Shown: positions 33,242 through 43,069, counted from the stretch's first letter. The stretch is DNA of 64,000 nucleotides from JBBSAT01 sp046351235 (GCA_046351235.1 JAXLYV010000002.1:434001-498000); one strand, 5' to 3'. Program-made: numbers and translations. The notes: generated from the letters alone by a model not told the origin.

Positions 33242-36200
33242 TCAGTGGCAGATGCCGAGCGTGCAGCTCTCTCCGGCGCCGCACGCGCTGCGGCCACCGC
33301 AGCGGCACTGGCCACCCGAGTTGCAGCTGTCGCCGCCGATGGTCGTGCAGTTGACGCACGCTTGGCCGGAGGTGCCGCACGTGGTGAGCGAGCGCGACAT
33401 GCACGTGCCGGTCGAGCCGCCGGCGCAGCAACCGCTGGGGCACGACGTGGAGTCGCAGCGGCAGGTCCCGCTCACGCAGCGCTGGCCGCTGGCGCACATC
33501 GCGCCGCCACCGCACGTGCAGCTGCCGCTCGCGCTGCAGCCGTCGGCGCGGTTGCCGCACGACATGCACGAGGCGCCCGCCGGTGCGCAGGCCGCGGCCG
33601 TGCGCGGGGACTGACACGTCGAGCCCGAGCAGCATCCGTTCGGGCACGTCGTGGCGTTGCAGCTCGCGCACACGCCGGAGACGCAGAGGTTGCCGCCGCA
33701 CGACGTGCAGGCGCTGCCGCCGGCGCCGCACGCCGTCGCCGACGTGCCGGGCAGGCACGTCGTGCCCTGGCAGCAGCCGCTGCACGAGACCCCGTCGCAG
33801 ACGCACGCGCCGCCCACGCAGCGCTGGCCCGCGCCGCAGGCCGCGCCGGCGCCGCAGGTGCACGCGCCCGTGGCCGAGCAGCCGTCCCCGACCCCCGTCG
33901 TGCTGCAGTCGACGCAGGCCGAGCCGCCGTTGCCGCAGGTGCTCGTCGAGCGCGTCTGGCAGGTGAGGCCGCTGCAACAGCCCGACGGGCACGAGAGGCC
34001 GTCACACCGGCACGTGCCGCCCTCGCAGCGCTGGCCGGGCGCGCACGGCGCACCGGTCCCGCACGTGCACGCGCCGTTCGTGCATCCGTCGGAGCGACCG
34101 TCGCAGGCGACGCACGCCGCGCCGCCGATGCCGCAGGCGCTCGCCGTGAGCGTCGTCGTGCACACCGAGCCACTGCAGCACCCGGTGGTGCACGTCTGGT
34201 TGCAGCCCGCGCACGCGCCGCCGATGCAGGCCACACCGGGCGCGCACGCCGCGCACGCCGCGCCGCCCGAGCCGCACGCGGCCGACGTGCTGCCGGACTG
34301 GCACGTGTTGCCCGCGCAGCAGCCGGAGCAGGAGCTCGAATCGCACACGCACGCGCCTCCGACGCAGTGCTGGCCCGCGGCGCACGGCCCGCCCGCGCCG
34401 CAGCTACAGCGGCCGGCCGCGTCGCACCGATCGCTCATCGCGGGATCGCAGACGAGGCACTGCTGGCCGGGCGCCGCGCACGCCGTGCCGCTCGGGGGCG
34501 TGCAGACGTTGCCGGCGCAGCATCCGCTCGGGCACGAGGTCGCATCGCACACGCATGCGCCGGCGACGCAGCGCTGGCCCGCCTCGCACGCCGCGCCACC
34601 ACCGCAGCTGCACGCGCCGTCGGACGCGCAGCGGTCGGCGCTCGTCGGGTCGCACGCCGCGCACGTGGCGCCGGGCGCCGCGCAGGTGGTCGGCGTGAGC
34701 GCGCGGCAGGTCGTGCCGTCGCAGCACCCGGTCGGGCACGAGGTGGCGTCGCACACGCACGCGCCGGAGACACAGCGCTGCCCGACGGCGCACGCGGCGC
34801 CGGTGCCGCACGCGCAGTTGCCGCCGACGCACGCGTCGGCGCGGACCGGGTCGCACGCGACGCACGCGTTGCCGCCGCTGCCGCACGACGTGGCGCTCGG
34901 TGGGTTGCAGGTGCTCCCGCTGCAGCAGCCGCTCGCGCACGTCGCGGCGCACCCCGCGCAAGCGCCCGCGTCGCACGCCGCGGCGCCACACGACTCGCAC
35001 GCGCCGCCGCCGCTGCCGCACGCGGCGCTGCTGGTGCCGAGCTGACAGACGTTGCCCGCGCAGCAGCCGGTGCACGAGGTGCTGTCGCACACGCACGCGC
35101 CGCCGACGCAGTGCTGGCCGTCGGCGCACGCCCCGCCGCCGCCGCAGCGGCACACGCCGCCCGCGCAGCCGTCGGTCGTGACGGGGTCACACGCGCTGCA
35201 CGTACCGCCGGCGGGCCCGCACGTCGTGAACGAGATGGGCTCGCACACGTCGCCGTTGCAGCAGCCCGTGCACGAGGACGGGTCGCACACGCAGCGATCG
35301 GACACGCAGTGCTGACCGACGCGGCACGCGGGGCCGGTCCCGCAGCCGCAGGTGCCGGTGGCCGCGCACGTGTTGGCGAGCATCGCGTCGCAGGCCACGC
35401 AGCTCGCCCCGCCCATGCCGCACGTCCCGAGCGCCCGGAGACGGCACGTCGCGCCGTCGCAGCACCCCGCCGGGCACGAGGCCGCATCGCACACGCAGAG
35501 GCCGGCGACGCAGCGCTGGCCCGCCTGGCACATCACGTCCTCGCCGCAGGCGCACGTCCCGTCGAGCGCGCACGTGTCGGCGCGGACCGGGTCGCACACA
35601 CGGCAGCTGCCTCCGGTCGAGCCGCAGGCCATCGTCGAGTGCGGCAGGCAGGTTGCGCCCGTGCAGCAGCCGTCGGGGCAGCTCGTGGCGTCGCAGCCCG
35701 AGCAGGCGCCGCCGCTGCAGGTCTGGCCCGTCGGGCACGCTTCGCACGCCTGGCCCGCGCTGCCGCAGAAGCCGGGCTCGTTGCCGGTGCGGCACTGGCT
35801 CCCGTCGCAGCAGCCCGACGGGCAGCTCGTCGCATCGCACACGCACGTGCCGGCCGCATCGCAGCGCTGCCCCGCGTCGCAGGCCGGGCCGCCGCCGCAC
35901 CCGAAGGTGCAGGTCGAGGCCGCCCCGGGCGGGCTCGTGCACGACCAACCGAGCTCGATGCGGCACTCGCTCGAGCAGCCGTCACCGCTCTCGGTGCCGT
36001 GATCGTCGCACTCCTCGACGAGCGCGCGGACCTCGCCGTCGCCGCAGATCGCGGGCGCGCCGAGGTGGAGGGAGATCCGGACGATCGTGCCCGCGACGAC
36101 GTCGACGGTGCCCGCGCCGGACGCGACGACGCCGCCGCCGGAGAGCCCATCGACGCGCGCGACGAAGGTCGCGTTGTCGGCGCTCTCGGGCAGGAGCACG

Positions 36201-36454
36201 ACGACGCTCTCGCCCGTCGGCGAGAGAGGCCGCGCGCCATCCGGACGTGCCATGGGCGCGAACGCCTCCGTCTCGGTGCTGCCCGCTCGGAGCGACCCCT
36301 CGAAGCGCAGCTGGTCGAGCGGCACGTCGTAGGTGACGTCGATCTCCACGCCGGTCAGGCCCGTCTGGACCTGTGCCGCCGAGCAGCCCGCGGCTGCCGC
36401 GAGCGCGGAGGCGAGGGCCAAAAGCGCGAGGAGCCCGAAGCGAGTCGTCTGCAC
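33242..36454 (-). CDS. Giant Cys-rich repeat lipoprotein (14 disulfide-rich modules)
   Basis: 1070 residues. Signal with lipobox AAAGC; a beta-sandwich-like region (VTYDVPLDQLRFEGSL to ISLHLG, about 35-130); one DUF4215-type Myxococcus repeat (ICGDGEV...ECDDHG...GDGCSSEC). Then 14 tandem Cys-rich modules each open with a CD-TSCPSGCC-like core. Long modules (about 66 residues) add a DPxxADxC...CxCGxGxxC...GQRCVxGxCV tail; short modules (about 45) lack it. Probably a long, stiff, surface-exposed rod. The GTG at 36454 has GAGGA seven bases upstream and overlaps the previous gene's stop region, so it is coupled to the gene at 36457-37329. Confidence 0.87.
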   Translation of the reverse strand: MQTTRFGLLALLALASALAAAAGCSAAQVQTGLTGVEIDVTYDVPLDQLRFEGSLRAGSTETEAFAPMARPDGARPLSPTGESVVVLLPESADNATFVARVDGLSGGGVVASGAGTVDVVAGTIVRISLHLGAPAICGDGEVRALVEECDDHGTESGDGCSSECRIELGWSCTSPPGAASTCTFGCGGGPACDAGQRCDAAGTCVCDATSCPSGCCDGSQCRTGNEPGFCGSAGQACEACPTGQTCSGGACSGCDATSCPDGCCTGATCLPHSTMACGSTGGSCRVCDPVRADTCALDGTCACGEDVMCQAGQRCVAGLCVCDAASCPAGCCDGATCRLRALGTCGMGGASCVACDAMLANTCAATGTCGCGTGPACRVGQHCVSDRCVCDPSSCTGCCNGDVCEPISFTTCGPAGGTCSACDPVTTDGCAGGVCRCGGGGACADGQHCVGGACVCDSTSCTGCCAGNVCQLGTSSAACGSGGGACESCGAAACDAGACAGCAATCASGCCSGSTCNPPSATSCGSGGNACVACDPVRADACVGGNCACGTGAACAVGQRCVSGACVCDATSCPTGCCDGTTCRALTPTTCAAPGATCAACDPTSADRCASDGACSCGGGAACEAGQRCVAGACVCDATSCPSGCCAGNVCTPPSGTACAAPGQQCLVCDPAMSDRCDAAGRCSCGAGGPCAAGQHCVGGACVCDSSSCSGCCAGNTCQSGSTSAACGSGGAACAACAPGVACIGGACAGCNQTCTTGCCSGSVCTTTLTASACGIGGAACVACDGRSDGCTNGACTCGTGAPCAPGQRCEGGTCRCDGLSCPSGCCSGLTCQTRSTSTCGNGGSACVDCSTTGVGDGCSATGACTCGAGAACGAGQRCVGGACVCDGVSCSGCCQGTTCLPGTSATACGAGGSACTSCGGNLCVSGVCASCNATTCPNGCCSGSTCQSPRTAAACAPAGASCMSCGNRADGCSASGSCTCGGGAMCASGQRCVSGTCRCDSTSCPSGCCAGGSTGTCMSRSLTTCGTSGQACVNCTTIGGDSCNSGGQCRCGGRSACGAGESCTLGICH

Positions 36455-36456
36455 GT

Positions 36457-37329
36457 TCACATCCTCGTGTCGATGACGCCCAGGGTCCCCATCGGGAGCG
36501 TGGTCCCCGGATTGCTCGTGGCCACGCCCACGCCGACGCCGACGGCTGTGCCGACGACGACGACGCCCACGATCGTCCAGAGCCACCACTCTTCGTAGAT
36601 CTCTGGATGGCTATCGGTCGGAGCGGGGTCGGGCGCGAGGGCGCGGCCCAGATCCGCCGTGGTGTCGTCGGGCGCCGTGCTCGTGGAGGCGACGGTCTCG
36701 TTCGGGTCGGGGACCGTGGCGACGACGGGGCGCGGCGGGATCGCGAGTGTCGTGCTCGCGGTCGCGCCCGCAGTGACCTCGACCGTGGCGCGCGCGAGGA
36801 CCTCACCGTCGCGCCGCGCGAGCACCTCGTGAGAGCCCGGATCGCAGGGTGCCGGCAGGCCGACGAGCGAGGTGTGGTCCTGCCCGTCGACGGTGACCAC
36901 CACGCCCTCGCCCGGGCCCTCCAGTGCGAGCGTGAGCCGGCCCAGACGCGGCTCGATCTCGGCCACGTAGCGCTCGGCGTCGGCGTGGAGCGCCGCGCTC
37001 GCGGTCGCGTCCCGCATCACGGTTCGGAACGCTTCCGAGGCCTCGACGAGGCGCCCGAGGTGCATGAGCGCGACGCCCTGGTTCGACAGGATCACGGGCG
37101 AAGCGCGAAGACGCGCCGCCTGCGTGAAGCGCTCGGCGGCGCAAGCCCAGTCTTCGGCATCCGCGCACGTGACGCCCTCCTGGAAGAGGGCGCGCGCTGC
37201 CGCCGAGGCCCGCGCGTCGTCCTGTGCGTGGGCCCGCGGCGCGGAACCGACGAGGACGAGGACGAGGACGGTCGCGAGCGTCGGCCAGAGCAAGAACGCC
37301 ACGCGGGCGCCGCGGTACGGCAGGAGCAC
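36457..37329 (-). CDS. Exported TPR-like/PEGA-like protein with C-terminal membrane segment
   Basis: 290 residues. Signal peptide ending at APRAHA. A TPR-like helical region (about 45-110: ALFQEGVTCADAEDWACAAERF, SNQGVALMHLGRLVEASEAF) comes next, then a PEGA-like beta region (LTLALEGPGEGVVVTVDGQDH) and a C-terminal hydrophobic helix (WWLWTIVGVVVVGTAVGVGVG). This order is common in myxobacterial envelope proteins. GTG at 37329 gives a normal signal peptide; an ATG at 37371 would add 14 residues. It is translationally coupled to the giant lipoprotein and divergent from the kinase gene. Confidence 0.72.
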   Translation of the reverse strand: MLLPYRGARVAFLLWPTLATVLVLVLVGSAPRAHAQDDARASAAARALFQEGVTCADAEDWACAAERFTQAARLRASPVILSNQGVALMHLGRLVEASEAFRTVMRDATASAALHADAERYVAEIEPRLGRLTLALEGPGEGVVVTVDGQDHTSLVGLPAPCDPGSHEVLARRDGEVLARATVEVTAGATASTTLAIPPRPVVATVPDPNETVASTSTAPDDTTADLGRALAPDPAPTDSHPEIYEEWWLWTIVGVVVVGTAVGVGVGVATSNPGTTLPMGTLGVIDTRM

Positions 37330-37405
37330 ATTCCGACTATCACCGTTTCTGCGCGCTGTGCAAAGCCGCATCGGTCGGCTACCGTTGGACTGGACCCGTC
37401 GTCGT

Positions 37406-38824
37406 ATGTCCGCGTCCCCCCAGCTCAAGCATCGTCCGACGCTGCACGCGGTTCGCCCCGAGGCGACCAAGCGGGCCACGGTCGGCTTCGAGGGGCAGGT
37501 CCTCGGCGGACGCTACCGCCTGGTGCGTCGCATCGCGACGGGCGGCACGGCGTCGGTGTGGATGGCGACGCACGAGACGCTCCACCGCCCCGTCGCCGTG
37601 AAGTTCGTCGATGCGCGCGTCGCGGTGGGCGAGGACGAGCGGGTCGAGCGCTTCCTGAACGAGGCGAAGGTCGCTGCGTCCGTGCGTCACAAGAACGTCG
37701 TCGACATCCTCGACTTCGGCGTGATGGAGCACGAGGGCGTCGTCGAGCCCTACATGATCATGGAGCTGCTCGAGGGCGAAGCGCTCGACGAGCGCCTCTA
37801 CCGCGGGGCTCTGTCGCCCTACGCGATCGCGAACGTCGTGCGTCAGGTGCTGAGCGGCCTCGACGCGATCCACGCGGCGGGGATCATTCATCGCGACATG
37901 AAGCCCGGGAACGTCTTCATCACCGAGGACGCCGACGGGGAGTTCGCGCGGGTGCTCGACTTCGGCATCTCGCAGACGTCCGAAGAGATCAGCGACGGCA
38001 CCGTGGTCGGTACGCCCGAGTACATGTCGCCCGAGCAGGCGTACGGCGATCTGCTCGATCGGCGGACCGACCTCTACTCGGTGGGCGTGATCCTCTACGA
38101 GATGCTCGCGGGGCGCTTGCCCTTCGAAGACGAAGACCCCTCGCGCGTCCTGCGCATGGTGGTCGACTCGACGCCGACGCCGCTGCTTGAGCTGCGCCCG
38201 GACGAGCCGAAGCTCTGCGCGATCGCCACCAAGGCGATGTCGCGGCGCGCGACCGACCGCTACCAGACGGCGCGCGAGATGCAGCGCGACATCGTCGAGG
38301 CGATGGGCGCCGTCGACACGACGGGGCGATTCTCGATCCCGCCGAGCGGGCGGAACAGGGCCGTGGCGCGGCGCGAGCTCGAGACGATGGACGCCGAGCC
38401 TGCCGATCGCGGCGGCAAGAAGGCCGACGCGCGGCCTACGGCGTCGCTTCCGAAGCTGCCCACCTCGTCGGTCGGGGTCTGGGTCGGCGTCGGCGTGGTC
38501 GCGCTGCTCGTGCTCGCGCTGATCGGTGTGTGGTCCGCGTCCACGTCCTCCGGGCCCGAGGTGGCGGAGACGGCCGCACCTTCGAGCCCGACGGTCCCGC
38601 CGTCGACGCACGTCGCGGCCGCGCCGCCCACCACGACGGAGCCCGCGACGCTCGCCACGCCGACGGAGCCGCTCCCCGCGACCGCGGCGCCCACGGAGGC
38701 CCCCGAGCCCACGCACGCCTTCTCGGGATCGCATCGCACCGGCGGTCGGCGTGGCGCGCGGCCCGCACCGACGACGACGTCGTCGACCTCGACGGGTGGG
38801 ATCACCCGCGAGCTCGACTTCTGA
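37406..38824 (+). CDS. Membrane-anchored Hanks-type Ser/Thr protein kinase
   Basis: 472 residues. Kinase domain (about 36-300) with Gly loop (IATGGTASVW), catalytic Lys66 (VAVKF), HRDMKPGN (Asp164), DFG (LDFGISQ) and a GTPEYMSPEQ activation-segment end: all catalytic residues are present. A transmembrane helix at about 355-375 (VGVWVGVGVVALLVLALIGVW) separates it from a Thr/Pro/Ala-rich extracytoplasmic tail without a known sensor domain. It is divergent from the TPR-like/giant lipoprotein operon, a possible target or partner by position only. Confidence 0.93.
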   Translation: MSASPQLKHRPTLHAVRPEATKRATVGFEGQVLGGRYRLVRRIATGGTASVWMATHETLHRPVAVKFVDARVAVGEDERVERFLNEAKVAASVRHKNVVDILDFGVMEHEGVVEPYMIMELLEGEALDERLYRGALSPYAIANVVRQVLSGLDAIHAAGIIHRDMKPGNVFITEDADGEFARVLDFGISQTSEEISDGTVVGTPEYMSPEQAYGDLLDRRTDLYSVGVILYEMLAGRLPFEDEDPSRVLRMVVDSTPTPLLELRPDEPKLCAIATKAMSRRATDRYQTAREMQRDIVEAMGAVDTTGRFSIPPSGRNRAVARRELETMDAEPADRGGKKADARPTASLPKLPTSSVGVWVGVGVVALLVLALIGVWSASTSSGPEVAETAAPSSPTVPPSTHVAAAPPTTTEPATLATPTEPLPATAAPTEAPEPTHAFSGSHRTGGRRGARPAPTTTSSTSTGGITRELDF

Positions 38825-38840
38825 GGGGCCGCGGCCCGCG

Positions 38841-39683
38841 TCAGCTCTCGCGCGGGCCGACGCGCACGACGCGCGGGAACGCGTGATAGCGCACGTGCTG
38901 TCGATCGCGGTGCGCGTGATCGCCCTGGCGAACGACGCGCGTGCGCAGCACCGACCAGCCGGTGGCGCCCTCGTCCACCACCTCGCGCGCGCCGACCGGC
39001 AGGTGCCGATCGCGCTGCACCTGATCGCGCGCCACGTTCGTCTCTTCGATCACCGCGTCCCACGCCACCTCGAGCGGCGCGTCCTCGGTGGTGAGCGAGA
39101 CGATCAGCCGGTCGCGCTCCACCCGCGCGTGGATGGTGAGCAGGTGGTCGAAGGGGTTCTCGACCACGAGGTCGTAGCGGTGATCGGCGATCGCGGCGTC
39201 CATCCCCGGCCGCGCGTAGTGCGGCAGGCGCGTGTGCGGATGTACCTCGCGCACCGGCAGGCCCGCGGTCCACGCGGCGACGAAGAGGGTGGTCGCGACC
39301 TGGCAGATCCCGCCGCCGATGCCGGGCGTGGGCACACCGTTCAAGAGCGTCTCTGCGTCGAGGAAGCCGCGGGCCTCCGTGCGCGGGCCGATGCGGTCGT
39401 CGAACGAGAGCTGGTGGCGCGGGCGAATCGTCGCGCCGTCGAGGAACGAGGCCGCCAGGCGCACGTTCGTCACGCGCGCGGTCTCGGCGAGGTCGAGCTC
39501 CGTGCGATGCAGGCCCACGGTGCCCGAAGGCAGGTGGAGATCCGCGGTGCGGCCGTGGGTCTCGAGCGCCTCGGGTGGCGTGCCGGCCGGCGGCTGCGCG
39601 AGGAGCGAGGCCGGCAGGGCGGCGGCCGTCACGAGCGAGAGGCCTGCGAAGCCGGTCAGCATCTTCGTGAAGGGCGTGCGCAC
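38841..39683 (-). CDS. VanW-family exported protein
   Basis: 280 residues with an N-terminal signal (KMLTGFAGLSLVTAAALPASLLAQ). The VanW core is clear: RHQLSFDDRIGPRTEARGF, GVPTPGIGGGICQVATTLF (the conserved Gly-rich GGGICQ block) and HPHTRLPHY. VanW-type domains occur in accessory glycopeptide-resistance and peptidoglycan-associated proteins; the activity is unknown. GTG at 39683 has GAGGAGG six bases before it. Ends 16 bases after the convergent kinase gene. Confidence 0.88.
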   Translation of the reverse strand: MRTPFTKMLTGFAGLSLVTAAALPASLLAQPPAGTPPEALETHGRTADLHLPSGTVGLHRTELDLAETARVTNVRLAASFLDGATIRPRHQLSFDDRIGPRTEARGFLDAETLLNGVPTPGIGGGICQVATTLFVAAWTAGLPVREVHPHTRLPHYARPGMDAAIADHRYDLVVENPFDHLLTIHARVERDRLIVSLTTEDAPLEVAWDAVIEETNVARDQVQRDRHLPVGAREVVDEGATGWSVLRTRVVRQGDHAHRDRQHVRYHAFPRVVRVGPRES

Positions 39684-39756
39684 GTGTTCCTCCTCCCGCG
39701 AGACCGTCGAGGATAGTCGACGCATTCCCGATGGGCGAGGAAGCGGCGCTCTGCCC

Positions 39757-41394
39757 TCAGGCGTTGATGCTCGCCGTGACCTTGGAGGGCACGAGGAAGA
39801 GATAGGGCATGGGCCGCCCCTGGGCGCGCGTGGGGCCATCTGCCTCGACGCGCGCGAGATCGGCCTGGAAGGCCTGCACGATCGGCGTGACGCGGGCGTC
39901 GGCGAAGTCGCCGTACACGCCCAGCCGCGTCACGTGCAGGTTCGCGACCTGGTAGGTCGCCGTGATCGTCTCCCACCCGATCTCGCTCGAGGGCAGCAGA
40001 CCCGGCAGCGCCGCCTCGCCCGTGCCGCGCTCCGGCAGCTCGGCGAACGCGGCCGTCGGCATGCTCGGCACGAACGCGGCCCAGTCGTAGTTCGCGTCGT
40101 TGATCGCCGCGTGATAGGCGCTCGCGCGATAGACGACCCGCGCGACGAGGTCGATCACGTCGCGCACCGTTCGGGGCGACACGCCGGCGACCATCACCGG
40201 CAAGCGCCCGCCGTCGGCGGCGCCCACCTCGCGCACGAAGGCGGCCAGCTCGAGGTCGGCCGCGACGTCGGCGTCGCTCGTGTAGTAGAGGCGCACGTAG
40301 GCCTCGACGAAGCGGCGCACGGCTTCCCAGATCGGAAGCCCGTCGTCGCGGAACGGATAGAGCGGCAGCGTGCCCGCGTCGTCGACGCCACGCCGCGCGA
40401 GCTCGATCGTGGGATCGAGCGAGGCGAGGTCGAGCGCCGCCACGCCACGATCGAGGATCGCCGTCTGCACGTCGATGCGGGGCGCGAGCAGCCGGTCCTG
40501 CACGCCGCCCGGATTCACGACGCTCTTCTTGGCGACCTGGTTCACGGCGAGCGTCGTCTCGAAGTGCGGCGTGAGGATCGCGAAGAGCGGGTGGTCCTCC
40601 GAGAGGCAGCGATGCGTCGCGAGGATGAAGCGCTCGATCACCATGTGGCAGTAGCCGAGGTGCACGAGCACGCCCTGCAGGTTCTCGTCGGCCACGTTCG
40701 CGGCCGTGCGCGCCAGGATCCAGTCGGGCTCCCACGGGAAGTAGAGCGAGCGGCGACCACCGCCGTGGCCCGCGGTCTGGATGGCGACGGGCCGGAGCTT
40801 GCCGGGAAAGCCGGCGTCCACCGCGAACAGCACGATCGGCGCCCAGAGGAACTTCGCGTGCCCATCGGTGACGCCCGTCACGGCGCCCGCGAAGAGCGAG
40901 TAGTCGACGCTGAAGAGCACGCGCGAGGCGAGCGCCTCGGAGACCGACGCGCGCTCGCGCCCGAGCGCGCGCGCGAGCTCGGCGTCGGTGATCGCGATCG
41001 CCTCCGGCAGCTTCGTCATGCTCGCGAGCGCGATCGGCGTGGGCCCGGCGAGGCGCTGCCACGCGAAGCACCAGTCCTCTCGCCAGTGCGCCATCGCGGC
41101 GGGCGGCGGCAGGAGCGGGAACATCGTGGCCCAATCGTCGATCGACTCGCCGCGCCGATGCAGCCAGCTCCCGACCTTCGCCGCGGCGCGGTTGGCCTGC
41201 AGGCGAACCGTCACCTCGGCGCCCTGCGCGAGGTAGCGCGGCGGGAATTCCTCGCGGAAGGGCAGTGACTCGACGAAGCAGAGCCCCGCGTAGGAGAAGT
41301 CGTAGGCATACGCGTCGCGCGCGCGAGCGAGACGGTCCTCGCGCGAGCGCGGATCGGTGGCGTGCTGGGGCAGGGTCGGAATCGCGCGCGTCAT
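39757..41394 (-). CDS. Lipoxygenase-family protein 1 (C-terminal Ala)
   Basis: 545 residues. Non-haem-iron lipoxygenases oxygenate polyunsaturated fatty acids to hydroperoxides. Iron-ligand positions are His245 and His250 (HLGYCH), His428 and Asn432 (HAAIN). The second half also has HxxxERFILATHRCL and TPHF segments of the family. The usual C-terminal Ile, whose carboxylate binds iron, is Ala here (ends SINA). There is no N-terminal PLAT domain and the chain is short compared with roughly 650-residue bacterial enzymes. AAGGA precedes the ATG. Thirty-one bases separate it from lipoxygenase 2 upstream, so they form an operon. Confidence 0.9.
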   Translation of the reverse strand: MTRAIPTLPQHATDPRSREDRLARARDAYAYDFSYAGLCFVESLPFREEFPPRYLAQGAEVTVRLQANRAAAKVGSWLHRRGESIDDWATMFPLLPPPAAMAHWREDWCFAWQRLAGPTPIALASMTKLPEAIAITDAELARALGRERASVSEALASRVLFSVDYSLFAGAVTGVTDGHAKFLWAPIVLFAVDAGFPGKLRPVAIQTAGHGGGRRSLYFPWEPDWILARTAANVADENLQGVLVHLGYCHMVIERFILATHRCLSEDHPLFAILTPHFETTLAVNQVAKKSVVNPGGVQDRLLAPRIDVQTAILDRGVAALDLASLDPTIELARRGVDDAGTLPLYPFRDDGLPIWEAVRRFVEAYVRLYYTSDADVAADLELAAFVREVGAADGGRLPVMVAGVSPRTVRDVIDLVARVVYRASAYHAAINDANYDWAAFVPSMPTAAFAELPERGTGEAALPGLLPSSEIGWETITATYQVANLHVTRLGVYGDFADARVTPIVQAFQADLARVEADGPTRAQGRPMPYLFLVPSKVTASINA

Positions 41395-41425
41395 CGGCCG
41401 TCCTTGGTGAGGCGTTCGGGCGGTG

Positions 41426-43069
41426 TCAGATGTGGATGCTCGCCGTGAGGAGCGAGGGGCGCAGGTACGGGTAGGGCACGATGCGCGCGCGATCGCGCTC
41501 GGCGATGCGTGCGTCGGCCTCGTCGAGCGCGGCGCGAAAGCGCGCGAGGAGCGGCGCGACGCGGGGGTCCGTGAAGTGCCCGGCGGGATAGTCGCCGAGC
41601 CGGTCGTCGCGGACTTGCGATTGCTGCCACATGAACTCGAGCTGCGCGGCGGCGAGGCCGTGCGGCGGCAGCGCGGCGCTCCACGCGCTCTCGCGATCCC
41701 CGCCGCTCGCCGTGGGCGGCGGCGCGAACGCCGCGGTCGGCATGTTCGGCACGAAGCCCATGAAGTCGGCCTGGGTGTAGTTCAGCGCGGCGTGGCGCGC
41801 GCTCGTCGAGAAGATCACGAACGAGACGAGCTCGACCACGGAGGCGATCGTCGGAAGCGCCTCCGGCAGGCCCGCGAGGCGACCGCCGTCGTGCGCACGC
41901 AGCTCGGCGAGCCACGCGTGCAGCTCGGCGTCGCTCTGCACCGCAGCGTCGTCGGCGGCGTAGGCGATCGCGACGTACTCGCTCACGAACGCGCGGATCG
42001 CATCGTCGATCAGCGCGCCGTCGTCGCGGTAGGGATGCTCGGGAAGCGCGCTCGCGTCGTCGAGCCCGCGGGCCGCGAGATCGCCGCGGAACGTCGCATC
42101 CGAGAGGGCGAACGAGGAGAGCCCGCGCCGCACGAGCTCGAGCGATCCCTCGAGCGAGGGCGCGAGCAGCTCGTCGAGCTGCCCGCCGGGGACCACGAGC
42201 TTCTCGCGCGCGGCGCCGTTGATCGCGACCGTGCCGTGGAAGTGCGGCGTGAGCAGCACGTGGAGCGGATGGCGCGCCGAGAGCTGGCGCTCGGTCGCGA
42301 TCGCGAAGGGCTCGATCAGGAAGTGCGCGCGTCCGAGGTGATGGAAGCTCTCCTCGACGTTCGCGTCCGCGACCTGCACCGCGAGGCGCGCCATCTCCCA
42401 GGCGGCTCCGTCGCCGGGCACGAAGATCGGCGCCGTCGCGCTCGGTGTCTGCGCGCACTGGATCGCCACCGGGACGAGCGCGGGGCTGTTCTTCTCGCGC
42501 GCGAAGAGCGCGAGCGGCGCCGAGAAGAAGCGTGCTCGCCCCTTCGACTCGCCGCGCGGCAGGCCCTCGAGCACGGCGTAGTCGGCGAGATAGAGGCGCC
42601 CCTCGGCCCGCGCCGCGTCGAGCGAGTCGTCCGGCACCGCCCGCGCGTAGTGCGCGCTCGTGACCGGAAACGCGTCGGGCAGTCGCTCGACGCGCCGCAG
42701 CACGAAGGGGCACGCGCCCGCGACGCGCTGCCATGCGAAGGCGCGATCGTCCTGGCGAGCGGCGATCGCGGGCAGCGCGATCAGCGCGAAGAGATCCCGC
42801 GCGCTCGCGAGTGTGGTGGGCGCGCTCGCGTCGATGCCGCGCAGGCCCTCCTTCAGGCGCACCGCGGCGCGGTTCGCGAGGAGCTCCGCCTCGGCCGCCG
42901 CGACGCGCGCGATCACACCCGCGGGAAAGCCGAGGCGCTTGGGTACCTCGCGCGCCATCGCGATGCCGGCGGGGCGGTCGTAGGCGTACGCGAGCTCTGC
43001 GCGCGCCTGCTCGAGCTGGGCCTTGCGTCCGGCCGGGTCGCCGTCCGCGCGAGGAATCGTGGGCAGCAC
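41426..43069 (-). CDS. Lipoxygenase-family protein 2
   Basis: 547 residues, paralogue of its neighbours. Predicted iron ligands: His244 and His249 (HLGRAH), His426 and Asn430 (HAALN), and C-terminal Ile547 (ends SIHI), a complete set. Family segments IEPFAIATERQLSARHPL and VPNMPTAAF are present. No PLAT domain and no signal peptide. GTG at 43069 lies at the edge of a 128-bp divergent promoter region shared with lipoxygenase 3. Substrate position and stereochemistry cannot be read with confidence. Confidence 0.92.
   Translation of the reverse strand: MLPTIPRADGDPAGRKAQLEQARAELAYAYDRPAGIAMAREVPKRLGFPAGVIARVAAAEAELLANRAAVRLKEGLRGIDASAPTTLASARDLFALIALPAIAARQDDRAFAWQRVAGACPFVLRRVERLPDAFPVTSAHYARAVPDDSLDAARAEGRLYLADYAVLEGLPRGESKGRARFFSAPLALFAREKNSPALVPVAIQCAQTPSATAPIFVPGDGAAWEMARLAVQVADANVEESFHHLGRAHFLIEPFAIATERQLSARHPLHVLLTPHFHGTVAINGAAREKLVVPGGQLDELLAPSLEGSLELVRRGLSSFALSDATFRGDLAARGLDDASALPEHPYRDDGALIDDAIRAFVSEYVAIAYAADDAAVQSDAELHAWLAELRAHDGGRLAGLPEALPTIASVVELVSFVIFSTSARHAALNYTQADFMGFVPNMPTAAFAPPPTASGGDRESAWSAALPPHGLAAAQLEFMWQQSQVRDDRLGDYPAGHFTDPRVAPLLARFRAALDEADARIAERDRARIVPYPYLRPSLLTASIHI

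Noticed and set aside
33242..36454. The plus-strand frame of 1117 codons (Ala/Arg-rich) opposite the giant Cys-rich gene
   Set aside because: The minus-strand product has a lipoprotein signal and regularly spaced Cys modules. The plus-strand product is a compositional mirror without a fold.
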